NCBI RefSeq assembly: GCF_013394305.1
Contig: NZ_AP019810.1
Location: forward strand, 2,234,001-2,298,000
Source of the DNA: Enterococcus mundtii
Lineage (GTDB): Bacteria > Bacillota > Bacilli > Lactobacillales > Enterococcaceae
DNA: 64,000 nt
Direction of reading: 5' to 3'
Under the pieces are notes generated by a model that searched no databases, was not told the DNA's origin, and saw only the letters and a program-made list of their open reading frames with translations. Below are positions 8,674-17,595 of this stretch, piece after piece. Positions within the stretch are counted from its first letter, which is position 1; every line of letters begins with the position of its first letter. The translations under genes and the position numbers were made by a program.

Positions 8674-9129
8674 ATGAAAAAAAATCAACGACAATCATTG
8701 ATTCGCCAATTGATTACTGAGCATGCCATCGGTACGCAAGAGGAATTATTGAATCATTTGCAGATGAATGGGGTCAATGCAACGCAAGCAACGATCTCAC
8801 GAGATATACGTGAGTTGAAACTTGTGAAAATCCAAGATGAGAATAAACAAATACGCTATGCGTTATTCAATCAACAAGCGGATTCTTTGATGGAAGATCG
8901 CTTGCGAAGTGCGGTCAAACGAGAAGTATTACGAATTCAACGGATTCAATTCATGATCGTTGTCTTAACAGAAAAAGATGGTGCGGATGTGGTAACAAAC
9001 TGGTTAGATGAAGTTGATTATCCAGAAGTGGCTGCGACGATTGCCGGCGTTGATACGTTCATTATTATTTGTCGCACAGAAGAAGAAGCCCAGGCTTTCG
9101 CTGAAAAATTAGAGCAAATGAGAGAATAG
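8674..9129 (+). CDS. argR: Arginine repressor ArgR/AhrC
   Basis: Arginine-responsive hexameric transcription regulator of 151 residues, which is the usual length. The N-terminal winged helix carries the family signature (N-A-T-Q-A-T-I-S-R-D-I-R-E-L near residues 35-48). The C-terminal hexamerisation and arginine-binding domain has G-A-D-V-V-T-N-W-L-D near 103-112 and the G-V-D-T-F-I-I-I-C-R segment near 126-135. Enterococci often carry two or more ArgR paralogues, and which one this is cannot be told here. No arginine gene is adjacent. The ribosome site is GAGGTG. Confidence 0.92.
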   Translation: MKKNQRQSLIRQLITEHAIGTQEELLNHLQMNGVNATQATISRDIRELKLVKIQDENKQIRYALFNQQADSLMEDRLRSAVKREVLRIQRIQFMIVVLTEKDGADVVTNWLDEVDYPEVAATIAGVDTFIIICRTEEEAQAFAEKLEQMRE

Positions 9130-9322
9130 CTCACGTTTAGTCTAATGATCAATGGAAGCGCTAAACTTATTGACGTTGTGTAAATCGTACTAAATTCCAT
9201 GGATACTGGACTTGCAAGAATGGTACGTAATGATTGGAAGGGTGTCTTTACAATCTGGATCATTCTAAAGCTCCAATCAATTTGAACAAGTATACAGTGA
9301 AAGAGGGGCGAGCAGTCCAGTG

Positions 9323-9526
9323 ATGACAAACATGATCATTTTTCTGACGATTTTAGTTTACGGCGTCAATTTTTTGGCATTTATGTACATTAAAATAAAA
9401 GAAATCAAAAATTACCTAGAAAAAATTGCGATCTATTTTGGTGTGAACATGACATTGTTGTTCACCAGTAGTATTTTCCTATTTTTTGGTAAGATCGTCG
9501 AAGACGGAATATTGTTGATAGAATAA
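9323..9526 (+). CDS. Small two-helix membrane protein, unknown
   Basis: Sixty-seven residues with two hydrophobic helices (about 5-20 and 38-56) separated by a lysine-rich loop. No known family is recognised. GTG 9320, ATG 9323 and ATG 9332 are all possible starts. The only ribosome-site-like sequence (GAGGGG, 9303-9308) is rather far away, which lowers confidence. It is followed immediately by a good terminator, which supports a real transcript ending here. Confidence 0.5.
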   Translation: MTNMIIFLTILVYGVNFLAFMYIKIKEIKNYLEKIAIYFGVNMTLLFTSSIFLFFGKIVEDGILLIE

Positions 9527-9530
9527 TAGA

Positions 9531-9567
9531 AAAAACTGATGCCCATTAATATAGGGCATCAGTTTTT
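9531..9567. terminator. Bidirectional terminator before manganese catalase
   Basis: AAAAACTGATGCCC pairs with GGGCATCAGTTTTT around a nine-base loop. It is symmetric, so it serves both converging units. Confidence 0.9.
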
Positions 9568-9576
9568 AATTTTCAT

Positions 9577-10407
9577 TTATTTTTTTTTGGGAGGGGTACC
9601 GTACATTTTAGGTGTTACCGGTTTTAATTTAGGTGCTTTGCCTTCGATCTTAGGTTCTTCCAACCATTGATACTCCCCTTCACCATCTAAAGCTTTACCT
9701 TTTGCCCAAGAACCTTCGCTACTTTCGTCACCTTCTGAAAAGTTATAGAAATCATAAGCAATATCTTTACGTTCTTCTTCTCTTGGGAAAGTCGTAGGAA
9801 CAAGAATACCGCCTTCTGTTTCTTCTAATTCTTTGACAGCCGCTGCCCAAAGGTTTTGATGATAACTGTCTCTAGCCAATAAAACTGATAGTAGGTCTTT
9901 TACGCCACGATCATCGATCATTTCGTAAATACGTGCCACTTGTAGTCTTCCTTGAGATTCTGCGTTTAAGTTTGCACGAAAATCAGCAAGTAAATTTCCA
10001 CTAGCAACAATATAACCACCACTCCAAGGATTACCAACGCTATCCGCAGGACGAGGTCCTAAGCCAGCTACAATAGCGTGTTGAGGATTCATGCCGGAAA
10101 TGATCGCACCAATCGTTGGGTCTTTTTTCATTGCTTCTTCTTGATCTTCAACAGGTGCATCTTCAAGTAAGCGAGCAACCATTGTCGCTAACATTTCAAC
10201 GTGTCCAAGTTCTTCTGTTGCAATGTCCATCAGCATATCTTTATATTTTTCTTCTCCACGACAGCTCCAACCTTGGAAAAGATATTGCATCGCTACACTC
10301 ATTTCACCATACTGTCCGCCAATCAATTCTTGTAAATATTTTGCGATTAATGGATTCGGACGATCTGGTTTTGCCTCAAACTGTAATTCTTTTTGGTGTC
10401 TAAACAT
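9577..10407 (-). CDS. Manganese catalase
   Basis: Non-haem di-manganese catalase that converts hydrogen peroxide to water and oxygen. The 276-residue ferritin-like four-helix protein shows the metal ligands in G-Q-Y-G-E-M (Glu near 35), A-T-E-E-L-G-H-V-E (Glu and His near 66-69), N-A-E-S-Q-G-R (Glu near 148) and D-S-Y-H-Q-N-L (His near 181). The C-terminal tail is Lys/Pro-rich. The in-frame TTG at 10410 is ignored because the ATG at 10407 has the AGGAGGAG site at a better distance. It is a single-gene unit. Together with efaBA it indicates a manganese-centred oxidative defence, which is inference. Confidence 0.95.
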   Translation of the reverse strand: MFRHQKELQFEAKPDRPNPLIAKYLQELIGGQYGEMSVAMQYLFQGWSCRGEEKYKDMLMDIATEELGHVEMLATMVARLLEDAPVEDQEEAMKKDPTIGAIISGMNPQHAIVAGLGPRPADSVGNPWSGGYIVASGNLLADFRANLNAESQGRLQVARIYEMIDDRGVKDLLSVLLARDSYHQNLWAAAVKELEETEGGILVPTTFPREEERKDIAYDFYNFSEGDESSEGSWAKGKALDGEGEYQWLEEPKIEGKAPKLKPVTPKMYGTPPKKK

Positions 10408-10709
10408 CAAATCTCCTCCTAATCATTTTTTAATACATTACTATTGTTATATGTAATGGAAAAAAATTCAAAGAAAACGCTCTAGATATTATAGTTATTT
10501 TATAAACGTTGATTTATCAATGTTTTATTCTGTGAAAATGACTTCGTTAAAAGAAAATATTAGGAATAGCTCAATGAAATATTTTTGTTTATAAATGATA
10601 ACTATTGATAATTTCCAATTGTATTCTCATTTTTGTTAACAGAAAGTAAGTAACGAGAAAGAAGAGCTGGTCACATCAAAGAACGATTGTTTTTAAGTCT
10701 CAGGTCAAA
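10408..10709. other. Non-coding region upstream of manganese catalase
   Basis: AT-rich leader and promoter space of the catalase. Direct TGATAA-like repeats near 10595-10612 could be a metal- or peroxide-regulator site, but no exact PerR, Fur or MntR palindrome is seen. The last bases (CGCTTTT at 10711-10717) look like the end of a further degenerate unit of the repeat that follows. Confidence 0.35.
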
Positions 10710-10975
10710 ACGCTTTTGTCACGACCTGATCCACGGTGTTTGAAAGCCAACTCCTACGATATTAAGTCAAAAATTGAAAAAATATGAGAAGCTATTTTCT
10801 CAATTTCCGTCTTAATACTTGGAGCTGACCGGCTTTCTCACGACCTGATAAACGGTGTTCAAGAAGCAACACTTCGGTCCTAAGCAAAAAAAAATCAAAA
10901 ATGAAAGAGCCATTTTCGCTTTTTTTGCTTATGCCTTAGTGCTGATCGCTTCTTTCACGACCTATTGTTACTTGT
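10710..10975. repeat. Modular intergenic repeat: two long hairpins joined by a conserved linker
   Basis: The linker TCACGACCTGAT-2 nt-ACGGTGTT occurs at 10719-10740 and 10838-10859, and its first 9 bases recur at 10955-10963. Between linkers lie two imperfect hairpins of about 92-94 bases: 10743-10836 (AAAGCC...GGCTTT outer, TATTAAG...CTTAATA middle) and 10862-10953 (AGAAGC...GCTTCT outer, AAGCAAAAAAA...TTTTTTTGCTT inner). The arms differ in sequence but keep the same plan and a shared right-arm GCTGAYC motif, so base pairing is conserved while sequence is not. It resembles the modular EFAR-type repeats described in E. faecalis, which I could not confirm. Confidence 0.75.
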
Positions 10976-11029
10976 AGAATGTTTGCTTCTTTGATATGGT
11001 TAGTACAAGAAAAACATCGGAGGTATATC

Positions 11030-11704
11030 ATGGCTAAAATTATGGTAGTGGAAGATGAAGAGATCATTCGTCAGCTGATTATGGAAGAGTTGGAGAAATG
11101 GCAATTTGAAACCTATGGAACGTCAGATTTCAATCAGGTTTTTGCTGATTTTGAGAAAGAAGAACCACAACTTGTTCTTTTAGATATCAATTTACCAGTG
11201 TTTGATGGTTATTATTGGTGCCAGAAAATACGAGAAATTTCCAAAGTCCCAATCATTTTTATTTCAAGTCGTAATACGAATATGGACATGATCATGGCGA
11301 TGAACATGGGGGCAGACGATTTTGTGACGAAGCCGTTTCAAATCGATGTCTTGATTGCTAAAATCAATGCTTTGTTGCGTCGTTCATATAATTATGGTGA
11401 GTTGTCGAGTGAAATGATGACCCATAATGGAATCACGTTGAACGTCGATAATGGCAGTATGGAGATTAATGGTGAAATGATCGATTTGAGTAAGAATGAG
11501 TATCGCTTGTTGTTTATTTTAATGAAGCAACACGGGAAAATTTTGACTCGTGAAAAATTGTTGCGTGCGTTGTGGGATGATGAACGGTTTGTCGATGACA
11601 ATACACTGACGGTCAACATCAATCGCTTACGTCGTAAAATCGAACAGGCAGGGATCACCGATTATATCGAAACAAAAGTCGGCCAGGGGTATATTGTTCC
11701 CTGA
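11030..11704 (+). CDS. BceR/SapR-type OmpR-family response regulator
   Basis: DNA-binding response regulator of 224 residues. The receiver domain (1-120) has the acidic pair E-D-E near 8-10, phospho-acceptor Asp in L-L-D-I-N-L-P near 53 and Lys in T-K-P-F near 102. The C-terminal OmpR winged helix has R-E-K-L-L-R-A-L-W-D and V-N-R-L-R-R-K-I-type motifs. The frame extends upstream to 10979, but only the ATG at 11030 has a proper site (GGAGG). It is cotranscribed with the kinase 17 bases downstream. Bce-type regulators control cell-envelope antibiotic (bacitracin, lantibiotic) resistance transporters. Confidence 0.9.
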   Translation: MAKIMVVEDEEIIRQLIMEELEKWQFETYGTSDFNQVFADFEKEEPQLVLLDINLPVFDGYYWCQKIREISKVPIIFISSRNTNMDMIMAMNMGADDFVTKPFQIDVLIAKINALLRRSYNYGELSSEMMTHNGITLNVDNGSMEINGEMIDLSKNEYRLLFILMKQHGKILTREKLLRALWDDERFVDDNTLTVNINRLRRKIEQAGITDYIETKVGQGYIVP

Positions 11705-11721
11705 AAGGATGAAATACAACT

Positions 11722-12747
11722 ATGAACTTTTTTAAGTATTTGAAAGATCAATGGTCGCTGATCGTCGGTTGGATATTTTTTATTTTATTGACGATTTTTG
11801 TGATGTGGTTAGCCCCTAATATAACGGTCGATTGGGCCACGATTGCTTACTTAACATTGATCGAAGGTGTTTTCTTAATCTTTTTTTTACTTGTCTGTTA
11901 CTTGAGTAAACGTCGGTGGTGGGCAAAATTGGCAAATCTACAAAAAAATTCTCCCTTGCAAAATTATTTAGATGGTGGACATACAGAGGAAGAGAAGTTG
12001 ATAGAAGACTATATCAATCAACTGATACGTGAACATCAGGAAGTGATGCAAGAAGCCATCACGAACCAGCAAGATCAAAAAGATTATATCGACTCATGGG
12101 TCCATGAAATCAAAGTACCCGTAGCGGCTTCAGAATTATTAGTACGATCGATCGAGTTTGATATCGATGATCAAAAATATACATTGTTAGAAAATGAGTT
12201 GTCTAAAATCGATGAGTATGTGGAACAAGTATTGTATTATGCGCGCTTGGATAGTTTTTCAAGAGACTACTTGATCCAAGAATACAGTATCAAGAGTATC
12301 ATCCAACCCGTCATTCGTAGCCAAGCAAATTATTTTATCCAAAAGAAAATACGTTATGAAGTGATAGGTGAAGATCAAACGATTTTGACTGATTCCAAAT
12401 GGGTGGCTTTTATTTTCAAACAGATTCTTAGTAATGCCATTAAGTATACGCCGGATGAAGGCGAGATCAAACTATTGATCGAGAAGACGACAAAAGGCGT
12501 AAAATTTTCTGTCAAAGATTCAGGCATCGGTATACCGAAAGAAGATGTTGGACGGATTTTTGACAAAGGCTTTACAGGGGCGAATGGCCGTCTGAGCAAA
12601 ACCCACTCTACTGGTCTAGGATTATACCTCGCTAAAAATCTTGCGGAAAAATTAGGGATTTCTCTCACTGTTGACTCGATCGAAGGAGAAGGGACGACTA
12701 TGTCTTTGTTTTTCCCTATCTTGAGTTTTTACCAAGAAGAACGCTAA
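11722..12747 (+). CDS. BceS/SapS-type intramembrane-sensing histidine kinase
   Basis: Histidine kinase of 341 residues. Two N-terminal helices (about 13-31 and 38-60) are joined by a very short loop, so there is no extracellular sensor domain; this is the hallmark of Bce-type kinases that sense through a partner ABC transporter. The H-box is S-W-V-H-E-I-K-V-P-V near residues 130-139, followed by N-box I-L-S-N-A-I-K-Y-T-P, D-S-G-I-G-I-P and G-L-G-L-Y-L-A. No BceAB-like transporter lies next to it. This matches the orphan placement of SapRS in E. faecalis, where the transporters are encoded elsewhere. Confidence 0.9.
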   Translation: MNFFKYLKDQWSLIVGWIFFILLTIFVMWLAPNITVDWATIAYLTLIEGVFLIFFLLVCYLSKRRWWAKLANLQKNSPLQNYLDGGHTEEEKLIEDYINQLIREHQEVMQEAITNQQDQKDYIDSWVHEIKVPVAASELLVRSIEFDIDDQKYTLLENELSKIDEYVEQVLYYARLDSFSRDYLIQEYSIKSIIQPVIRSQANYFIQKKIRYEVIGEDQTILTDSKWVAFIFKQILSNAIKYTPDEGEIKLLIEKTTKGVKFSVKDSGIGIPKEDVGRIFDKGFTGANGRLSKTHSTGLGLYLAKNLAEKLGISLTVDSIEGEGTTMSLFFPILSFYQEER

Positions 12748-13078
12748 AAAAATGGGATTGCGACATGTTCACGCGTATTTCTGAAGGAACTACCGGTTGA
12801 ACATGGTCTAATTTGGTTGTGATAGAAGTGTGTTGACCTTAGATGATGATTGGAAAAGTTTTAATATAGTTATACATCAGCTGTTGCCCCGAAAGTAGAA
12901 GAATTTTCGAGGTAACGGTTGATTTTGTTTATGATTTATTAGTGACTGATTGAACTTCATAGAATCGTCAAGGAAGTTAAGTTAGAAAAAAGTGAGAAAT
13001 AAAAAATAACTCTTGTGTTGTTAACGTTTTCGTTGATATGTTCTATAACATGTGACATTTAAAAGAAGGAGAATGTTT
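12748..13078 (+). other. Intergenic region between the kinase and glcU
   Basis: About 330 bases without a convincing gene. There is an imperfect hairpin at 12883-12916 (GTTgCCcCGAAA against TTTCGaGGtAAC) without a T-run. A weak catabolite-response-like site lies near 13018-13033 (TGTTAACGTTTTCG, two mismatches to the usual consensus). The glcU ribosome site AAGGAG follows. Confidence 0.35.
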
Positions 13079-13945
13079 ATGGAATTATTAATCGCATTAG
13101 TCCCAATGGTCGCGTGGGGAAGTATTGGTTTAGTCAGTGGAAAGATCGGTGGCGATGCCAATCAACAAACATTAGGAATGACGATCGGTGCATTTCTTTT
13201 TTCACTCGTTGCTTTTTTCATCGTTAATCCAACGATCACGCCATGGATCACATTGATTGGATTTTTATCTGGTCTAGCGTGGAGTGTCGGACAAAATGGG
13301 CAGTTTCATGGGATGAAATTCATGGGAGTATCTGTAGGATTGCCGTTATCCACTGGTTTTCAATTAATTTTGAATACGATTGCGGGCGCTGTTTTTTTCC
13401 ATGAATGGACACAAACAAAAGATTACGTTTATGGTATTTTAGCGCTGATTCTTCTTGTAAGCGGTGCGTATTTGACTGCTCGACAAGATGATGAAGGAAA
13501 AGTCGATACAGATAATAAAATGCTTGATTTTGGTAAAGGATTCAGAGCATTGATCTATTCTACTTTAGGTTATGGTGTCTATACGATCATCGTCAACTGG
13601 GCGAATTTAGATGCGATGTCGATTATTTTACCGCAAAGTATCGGTATGATCTTAGGGGCAAGTTTCTTTGCTTTCCGAAAAGTAAAAGTTGATCAATATG
13701 TTTGGAAAAATATGGCGAGTGGATTGCTATGGGGAATCGGTAACGTATGTATGCTATTGACCGTTAAGTCATTAGGACTAGCAGTCGGTTTCTCTCTTTC
13801 TCAAATGGGGATCATCATTTCAACTCTAGGTGGTATTTTTATCTTAGGGGAGAAAAAGACAAAAAAAGAGCTTATATTTGTAATTGTAGGTTGCCTTTTA
13901 GTTATTTTTGGTGGTATCCTTTTAGGGTATATGAAAACAGCGTAA
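13079..13945 (+). CDS. glcU: Glucose uptake protein of the GRP/GlcU family
   Basis: Ten-helix drug/metabolite-superfamily permease of 288 residues that imports glucose or a related sugar without phosphorylation, driven by the proton gradient. The start M-E-L-L-I-A-L-V-P-M-V-A-W-G and the segments G-Q-N-G-Q-F-H-G-M-K-F-M-G-V-S-V-G and G-N-V-C-M-L-L-T are typical of the family. ATGs at 13073 and 13079 are in frame; AAGGAG is 8 bases before 13079 and almost touches 13073. It is transcribed alone, ending in a terminator that overlaps its stop codon. Confidence 0.9.
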   Translation: MELLIALVPMVAWGSIGLVSGKIGGDANQQTLGMTIGAFLFSLVAFFIVNPTITPWITLIGFLSGLAWSVGQNGQFHGMKFMGVSVGLPLSTGFQLILNTIAGAVFFHEWTQTKDYVYGILALILLVSGAYLTARQDDEGKVDTDNKMLDFGKGFRALIYSTLGYGVYTIIVNWANLDAMSIILPQSIGMILGASFFAFRKVKVDQYVWKNMASGLLWGIGNVCMLLTVKSLGLAVGFSLSQMGIIISTLGGIFILGEKKTKKELIFVIVGCLLVIFGGILLGYMKTA

Positions 13946-13957
13946 AGCTGTTTTTTT
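13934..13957 (+). terminator. Terminator overlapping the end of glcU
   Basis: AAACAGC, loop GTAAA, GCTGTTT with a T-run; the stop codon TAA sits in the loop. Confidence 0.8.
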
Positions 13958-13988
13958 ATATACTCAAAAATCAGGGGGAGGGAATTTA

Positions 13989-15368
13989 ATGGATTTGTTT
14001 CGTAAGAAAGAAATCAGTCTCAATCATACGAGTGAGATGAAGAAAGAACTAAAAACATCCGATTTGATCATGCTTGGCATTGGCGCGATCATCGGTACAG
14101 GTATATTTGTCGTAACAGGAGTGGCAGCAAACCAAAATGCAGGTCCGGCACTATCATTATCGTTTGTTTTAGCAGCGATCGTTGTGATTTTATCTGGTCT
14201 AAGCTTTGCAGAATTTGCTTCGCGGGTACCAGTGATTGGCGGACCATATGCGTATCTATACGTCGTATTCGGTGAATTTGCCGCTTGGTTGACTGGATGG
14301 TTATTGATCGGTGAGTTCTTATTGGCCGTTTCATCCGTTGCGTCAGGTTGGTCCGGTTATGTACAAGGGTTTATTGAAAGTCTTGGTTTTGGCTTACCAA
14401 CGGCGCTAACAGGTGGATATAATCCAGCCAATGGTACATACATCGACTTAATTGCGGTGCTTGTTGTGATTTTCGTCACATACATTGTTTCTTTGGAAGC
14501 GAAGAAAGCGTTACGATTGAACAACATGATGGTTTATGTGAAATTTGGAATCATTGCATTATTTATTATTGTAGGAATCTTTTTTGTTAAACCAGAGAAT
14601 TGGCAACCATTCACACCATTTGGCTTTGAAGGTGTCCTAGATGGCGCAGCATTAGTTTTCTTCGCATTCTTAGGATTCGATGCGGTAGCGATGGCTGCGG
14701 AGGAAGTAAAAAATCCTCAAAAAGATGTACCACGTGGAATCATTGGCTCGATCTTGATCGCAACCGTGTTGTACATCATCGTGACATTGATTTTAACAGG
14801 GATCGTGCCTTATACAGAATTAGGTGTGAATGATCCTGTGGCATTCGCGATGCGTTATGTAGGACATGGTACAGTAGGAGCGATCATCGCCGTTGGCGCG
14901 ATCTTGACCTTATTGACTGTGACGATCTCCATGATGTATTCATTAGCTAGGTTATTATTTGCAGTAAGTAAAGATGGCTTGTTACCACAGTTCATGACAG
15001 AAATCGACAAGAAACATCGCACACCGAAGAAAGCGACGTATGCAGCAGGTATCGCCGCATTATTCTTCGCAGGATTCTTCCCATTGAATATCTTGGCAGA
15101 GTTGACGAACATCATGGCATTGGCTTATCTAATGTTAGTTAGTCTAGGCTTACTGAAATTACGTAAAATGTTTGGCAAACCAAAAGCAGGCGAGTTCAAA
15201 GTACCATTGGTACCGATTTTACCAATCATTTCGATCTTATCTTGTCTAGTCTTGATGTCACGTTTACAAGCGGTGACTTGGTTAGTCTTTGGGATTACGA
15301 TGGTGATCGGCCTAGTGATTTACTTTGGCTATGGTTACAAACACAGTAAGATGAATACCGAAAAATAA
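13989..15368 (+). CDS. APC-superfamily amino acid permease
   Basis: Amino acid/polyamine/organocation permease of 459 residues with about 12 helices. The first helix has the substrate-binding G-I-G-A-I-I-G-T-G-I-F near residues 32-42, and G-F-D-A-V-A-M-A-A-E-E near 232-242 follows the cationic amino acid transporter/YfnA type pattern. The substrate is not determinable. The ribosome site is unusually G-rich (GGGGGAGGG, 13974-13982). It lies between two terminators, so it forms its own unit. Confidence 0.9.
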   Translation: MDLFRKKEISLNHTSEMKKELKTSDLIMLGIGAIIGTGIFVVTGVAANQNAGPALSLSFVLAAIVVILSGLSFAEFASRVPVIGGPYAYLYVVFGEFAAWLTGWLLIGEFLLAVSSVASGWSGYVQGFIESLGFGLPTALTGGYNPANGTYIDLIAVLVVIFVTYIVSLEAKKALRLNNMMVYVKFGIIALFIIVGIFFVKPENWQPFTPFGFEGVLDGAALVFFAFLGFDAVAMAAEEVKNPQKDVPRGIIGSILIATVLYIIVTLILTGIVPYTELGVNDPVAFAMRYVGHGTVGAIIAVGAILTLLTVTISMMYSLARLLFAVSKDGLLPQFMTEIDKKHRTPKKATYAAGIAALFFAGFFPLNILAELTNIMALAYLMLVSLGLLKLRKMFGKPKAGEFKVPLVPILPIISILSCLVLMSRLQAVTWLVFGITMVIGLVIYFGYGYKHSKMNTEK

Positions 15369-15378
15369 AAAGATAAAC

Positions 15379-15421
15379 AAAAAACCTTGTATCAAGCAGC
15401 ATTGCTGATACAAGGTTTTTT
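15379..15421. terminator. Bidirectional terminator between the permease and the TelA-like gene
   Basis: AAAAAACCTTGTATCA against TGATACAAGGTTTTTT with an inner GCAGC/GCTG-like loop. It serves both converging genes. Confidence 0.92.
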
Positions 15422-15432
15422 CATTCTATTTG

Positions 15433-16632
15433 TTATTGCGTTAAATCGAGTAATTTTTGTTTCAAGTCTTCTTCCATATGGCCAAGTTCGACTTCTGCAT
15501 GACGACGTTTTTCTTTTCCTTCTTGTTGGATACGAAGTGTTTCTTGGATCGTTTCGATCAAATCATTTTGTGTAGTTTGCAATGTTTCGATATCCACGAT
15601 GCCACGTTCATTTTCTTTAGCAGTTTCGATGGCAGAGATTTTCAACATTTCTGAGTTTTTCTTCAATAAATCATTGGTTGTTTCAGAAACTTGTCGTTGT
15701 GCTGTAACTGCATCTTTTTGTCGAAGCAAGGTCAATGCGATAACCACTTGGTTTTTCCATAATGGGATGGCTGTAGCAATCGATGCTTGGATCTTTTCTG
15801 CCAATGCTTGGTTTGTATTTTGGATCAAACGGATCTGTGGCGCTTGTTGGATCGTGATCTGTCTGGCTAAGCGTAGATCATGAGTGCGCTTGTCTAGGCG
15901 ATCAAGAAACTGTGTATAATCATTGGCGATCTGTACATCCATTTGATCCCCTGTTTCTTCTGCTTTTCGCATGGCTTCTGGAATGATCTTTGTCTGTAAT
16001 TCTTCCATTTTTAATTCGCCAGCAGCGATATAAATGTTCAACGCATCAAAATAATCTTTATTTTTTTGATAAAGTTGTTCTAACATCAGATTGTCTTTTA
16101 ATAGGCCATCTTTTTCTTTGTCTAATTTGACTGAGATCTTGTCGATTTGCGCACCGATTTTTTGGTATTTGGCAGTGACTTCATAAATCGATTGTTTGAC
16201 TTTACCGAATACGCGTTGGAAAATATTTCCTTCTCCTGCACGTAATTCATCTGGATTTGCTTCTTGAAGGCGGTACATCAGTTCAGTCAATGAATCACCG
16301 ACTGGTCCGATATCTTGTGCTTGCACGTGATTCAACATCGACTGTGAGAACTCACCTAATTTTGTTTGAGCAGCTGAACCGTAGCTGATGACCGATTGAG
16401 AATCAGTGACATCGATTTTTTCAGCCAATTGTTTGGCTTGTTCTTGTCTTTCAGCAGGTAATTTATCAATCAGCCGAGCAGCAGTTTGCTGTTCTTGAAG
16501 TGCATTGATTTCATTTTGTTGTGTTTGAGTCAATTTATCGACGGGTGTCGAAAAAGGATTATTCAATAAATCTTCTAAAGTATCATTTACAGGGGTTACT
16601 TCGTGTTTTGGTTCATGTGGATTATTTTCCAT
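15433..16632 (-). CDS. TelA-like toxic anion resistance family protein
   Basis: Cytoplasmic, largely helical 399-residue protein of the TelA/KlaA family. The N-terminal 60 residues are acidic and low in complexity. The body is rich in charged coiled-coil segments (for example about 100-250) and carries the family pattern [15 protein letters not shown] near 265-280 and W-K-N-Q-V-V-I-A-L near 292-300. Members were first linked to tellurite resistance, but chromosomal copies in Gram-positives are more often tied to envelope stress. The gene ends the operon begun by the XpaC-like gene 89 bases upstream. Confidence 0.88.
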   Translation of the reverse strand: MENNPHEPKHEVTPVNDTLEDLLNNPFSTPVDKLTQTQQNEINALQEQQTAARLIDKLPAERQEQAKQLAEKIDVTDSQSVISYGSAAQTKLGEFSQSMLNHVQAQDIGPVGDSLTELMYRLQEANPDELRAGEGNIFQRVFGKVKQSIYEVTAKYQKIGAQIDKISVKLDKEKDGLLKDNLMLEQLYQKNKDYFDALNIYIAAGELKMEELQTKIIPEAMRKAEETGDQMDVQIANDYTQFLDRLDKRTHDLRLARQITIQQAPQIRLIQNTNQALAEKIQASIATAIPLWKNQVVIALTLLRQKDAVTAQRQVSETTNDLLKKNSEMLKISAIETAKENERGIVDIETLQTTQNDLIETIQETLRIQQEGKEKRRHAEVELGHMEEDLKQKLLDLTQ

Positions 16633-16721
16633 TAAAATTCCTCCTTATCGATTAAGCTAGAAAAAGTACCCGAAACAATCAGACGATGTCTAAGTGTTCC
16701 GAGTCCAAGAAATAAACGTGC

Positions 16722-17378
16722 TTATTCTTCTGGTACATCTTTATTATCACGCTTTAAGCTTTGTTTCGCAACAGATATCTCTACATCGATATCTTCCAAA
16801 TCTTCCGAAACGAAATCTTGATAGTCTTTCGCGACTAATGAAGCAAGTTGATCAATGATCTGGGTACTTTCTTCCAGTTTTTGATAGGTCTGTTTGTTTT
16901 TGATCTCGTGTTCATTGATCTCAATATATTTGTTTGTCAAATCCACTAGGTTTGGCAAGTGGGTGTAAAGGAACTGACTCGCATCGTGCAATCGAGTGGG
17001 TTCTTTTACGAGTTCTTTGAACAAACCTTTTGCTGCTTTTACCGGTTCGTGACGAAGATCGATCGCTTTAAGCTTTGCCGTTTCGTACATATTTTTTTCT
17101 AGTTGTTCGATTTCATTTTTTGTTTGATTCATCGTTTCTCTAAAAAAAGAGATTTCACTCGGTGTCATGCCGTTTTCGCTATAATGGGTCGCTAATTTGT
17201 CAGATAGATTTGGTAAAGCTGTTTTGTCCTTAGGTTTTTTACGAAAACCAAAAAGCCCCCAAATCAGCAAAACTGCGCCAATTAACAAGATCATTGATAT
17301 GATCGATACATCATTATAACTGAAGAACAGTATCACTAAGAGTAAACCTACGATCCATTTCCAATTCTTTTTAATCAT
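16722..17378 (-). CDS. XpaC-like protein (5-bromo-4-chloroindolyl phosphate hydrolysis family)
   Basis: Membrane-anchored protein of 218 residues with two closely spaced hydrophobic helices at the N-terminus (about 8-25 and 27-45) followed by a long charged cytoplasmic helical region. XpaC homologues are regularly found immediately upstream of TelA-like genes, as in Bacillus xpaC-yceH-type pairs, and the same pairing is seen here. The biochemical role is unclear. A GGAGG site lies 8 bases before the ATG. Confidence 0.85.
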   Translation of the reverse strand: MIKKNWKWIVGLLLVILFFSYNDVSIISMILLIGAVLLIWGLFGFRKKPKDKTALPNLSDKLATHYSENGMTPSEISFFRETMNQTKNEIEQLEKNMYETAKLKAIDLRHEPVKAAKGLFKELVKEPTRLHDASQFLYTHLPNLVDLTNKYIEINEHEIKNKQTYQKLEESTQIIDQLASLVAKDYQDFVSEDLEDIDVEISVAKQSLKRDNKDVPEE

Positions 17379-17595
17379 CCTAAAAACCTCCGTGTATATT
17401 CATTGTCCACTCTGCTCATCTACTTCTTTATTTTAGCACAACCTTCTTAATAATTAGTATCGGACTAAAGGTGGATTTTATGAGTTTATAGAATTTCTAA
17501 GGTTTGGATATGGTAAACTAAGTAAGAAATCAAAAAGAAAATTGAAAAAAACAAAAAAAGTAGTTATTATAGGACAAAAGAAAGCAGGGGAAAAG

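Noticed and set aside
10594-10615. Fur or PerR box near the manganese catalase
   Set aside because: Only direct TGATAA-like repeats, not the required palindrome, and far from the start codon.
13018-13033. Possible CcpA (cre) site upstream of glcU
   Set aside because: Two mismatches at conserved positions; kept only as a remark in the region entry.
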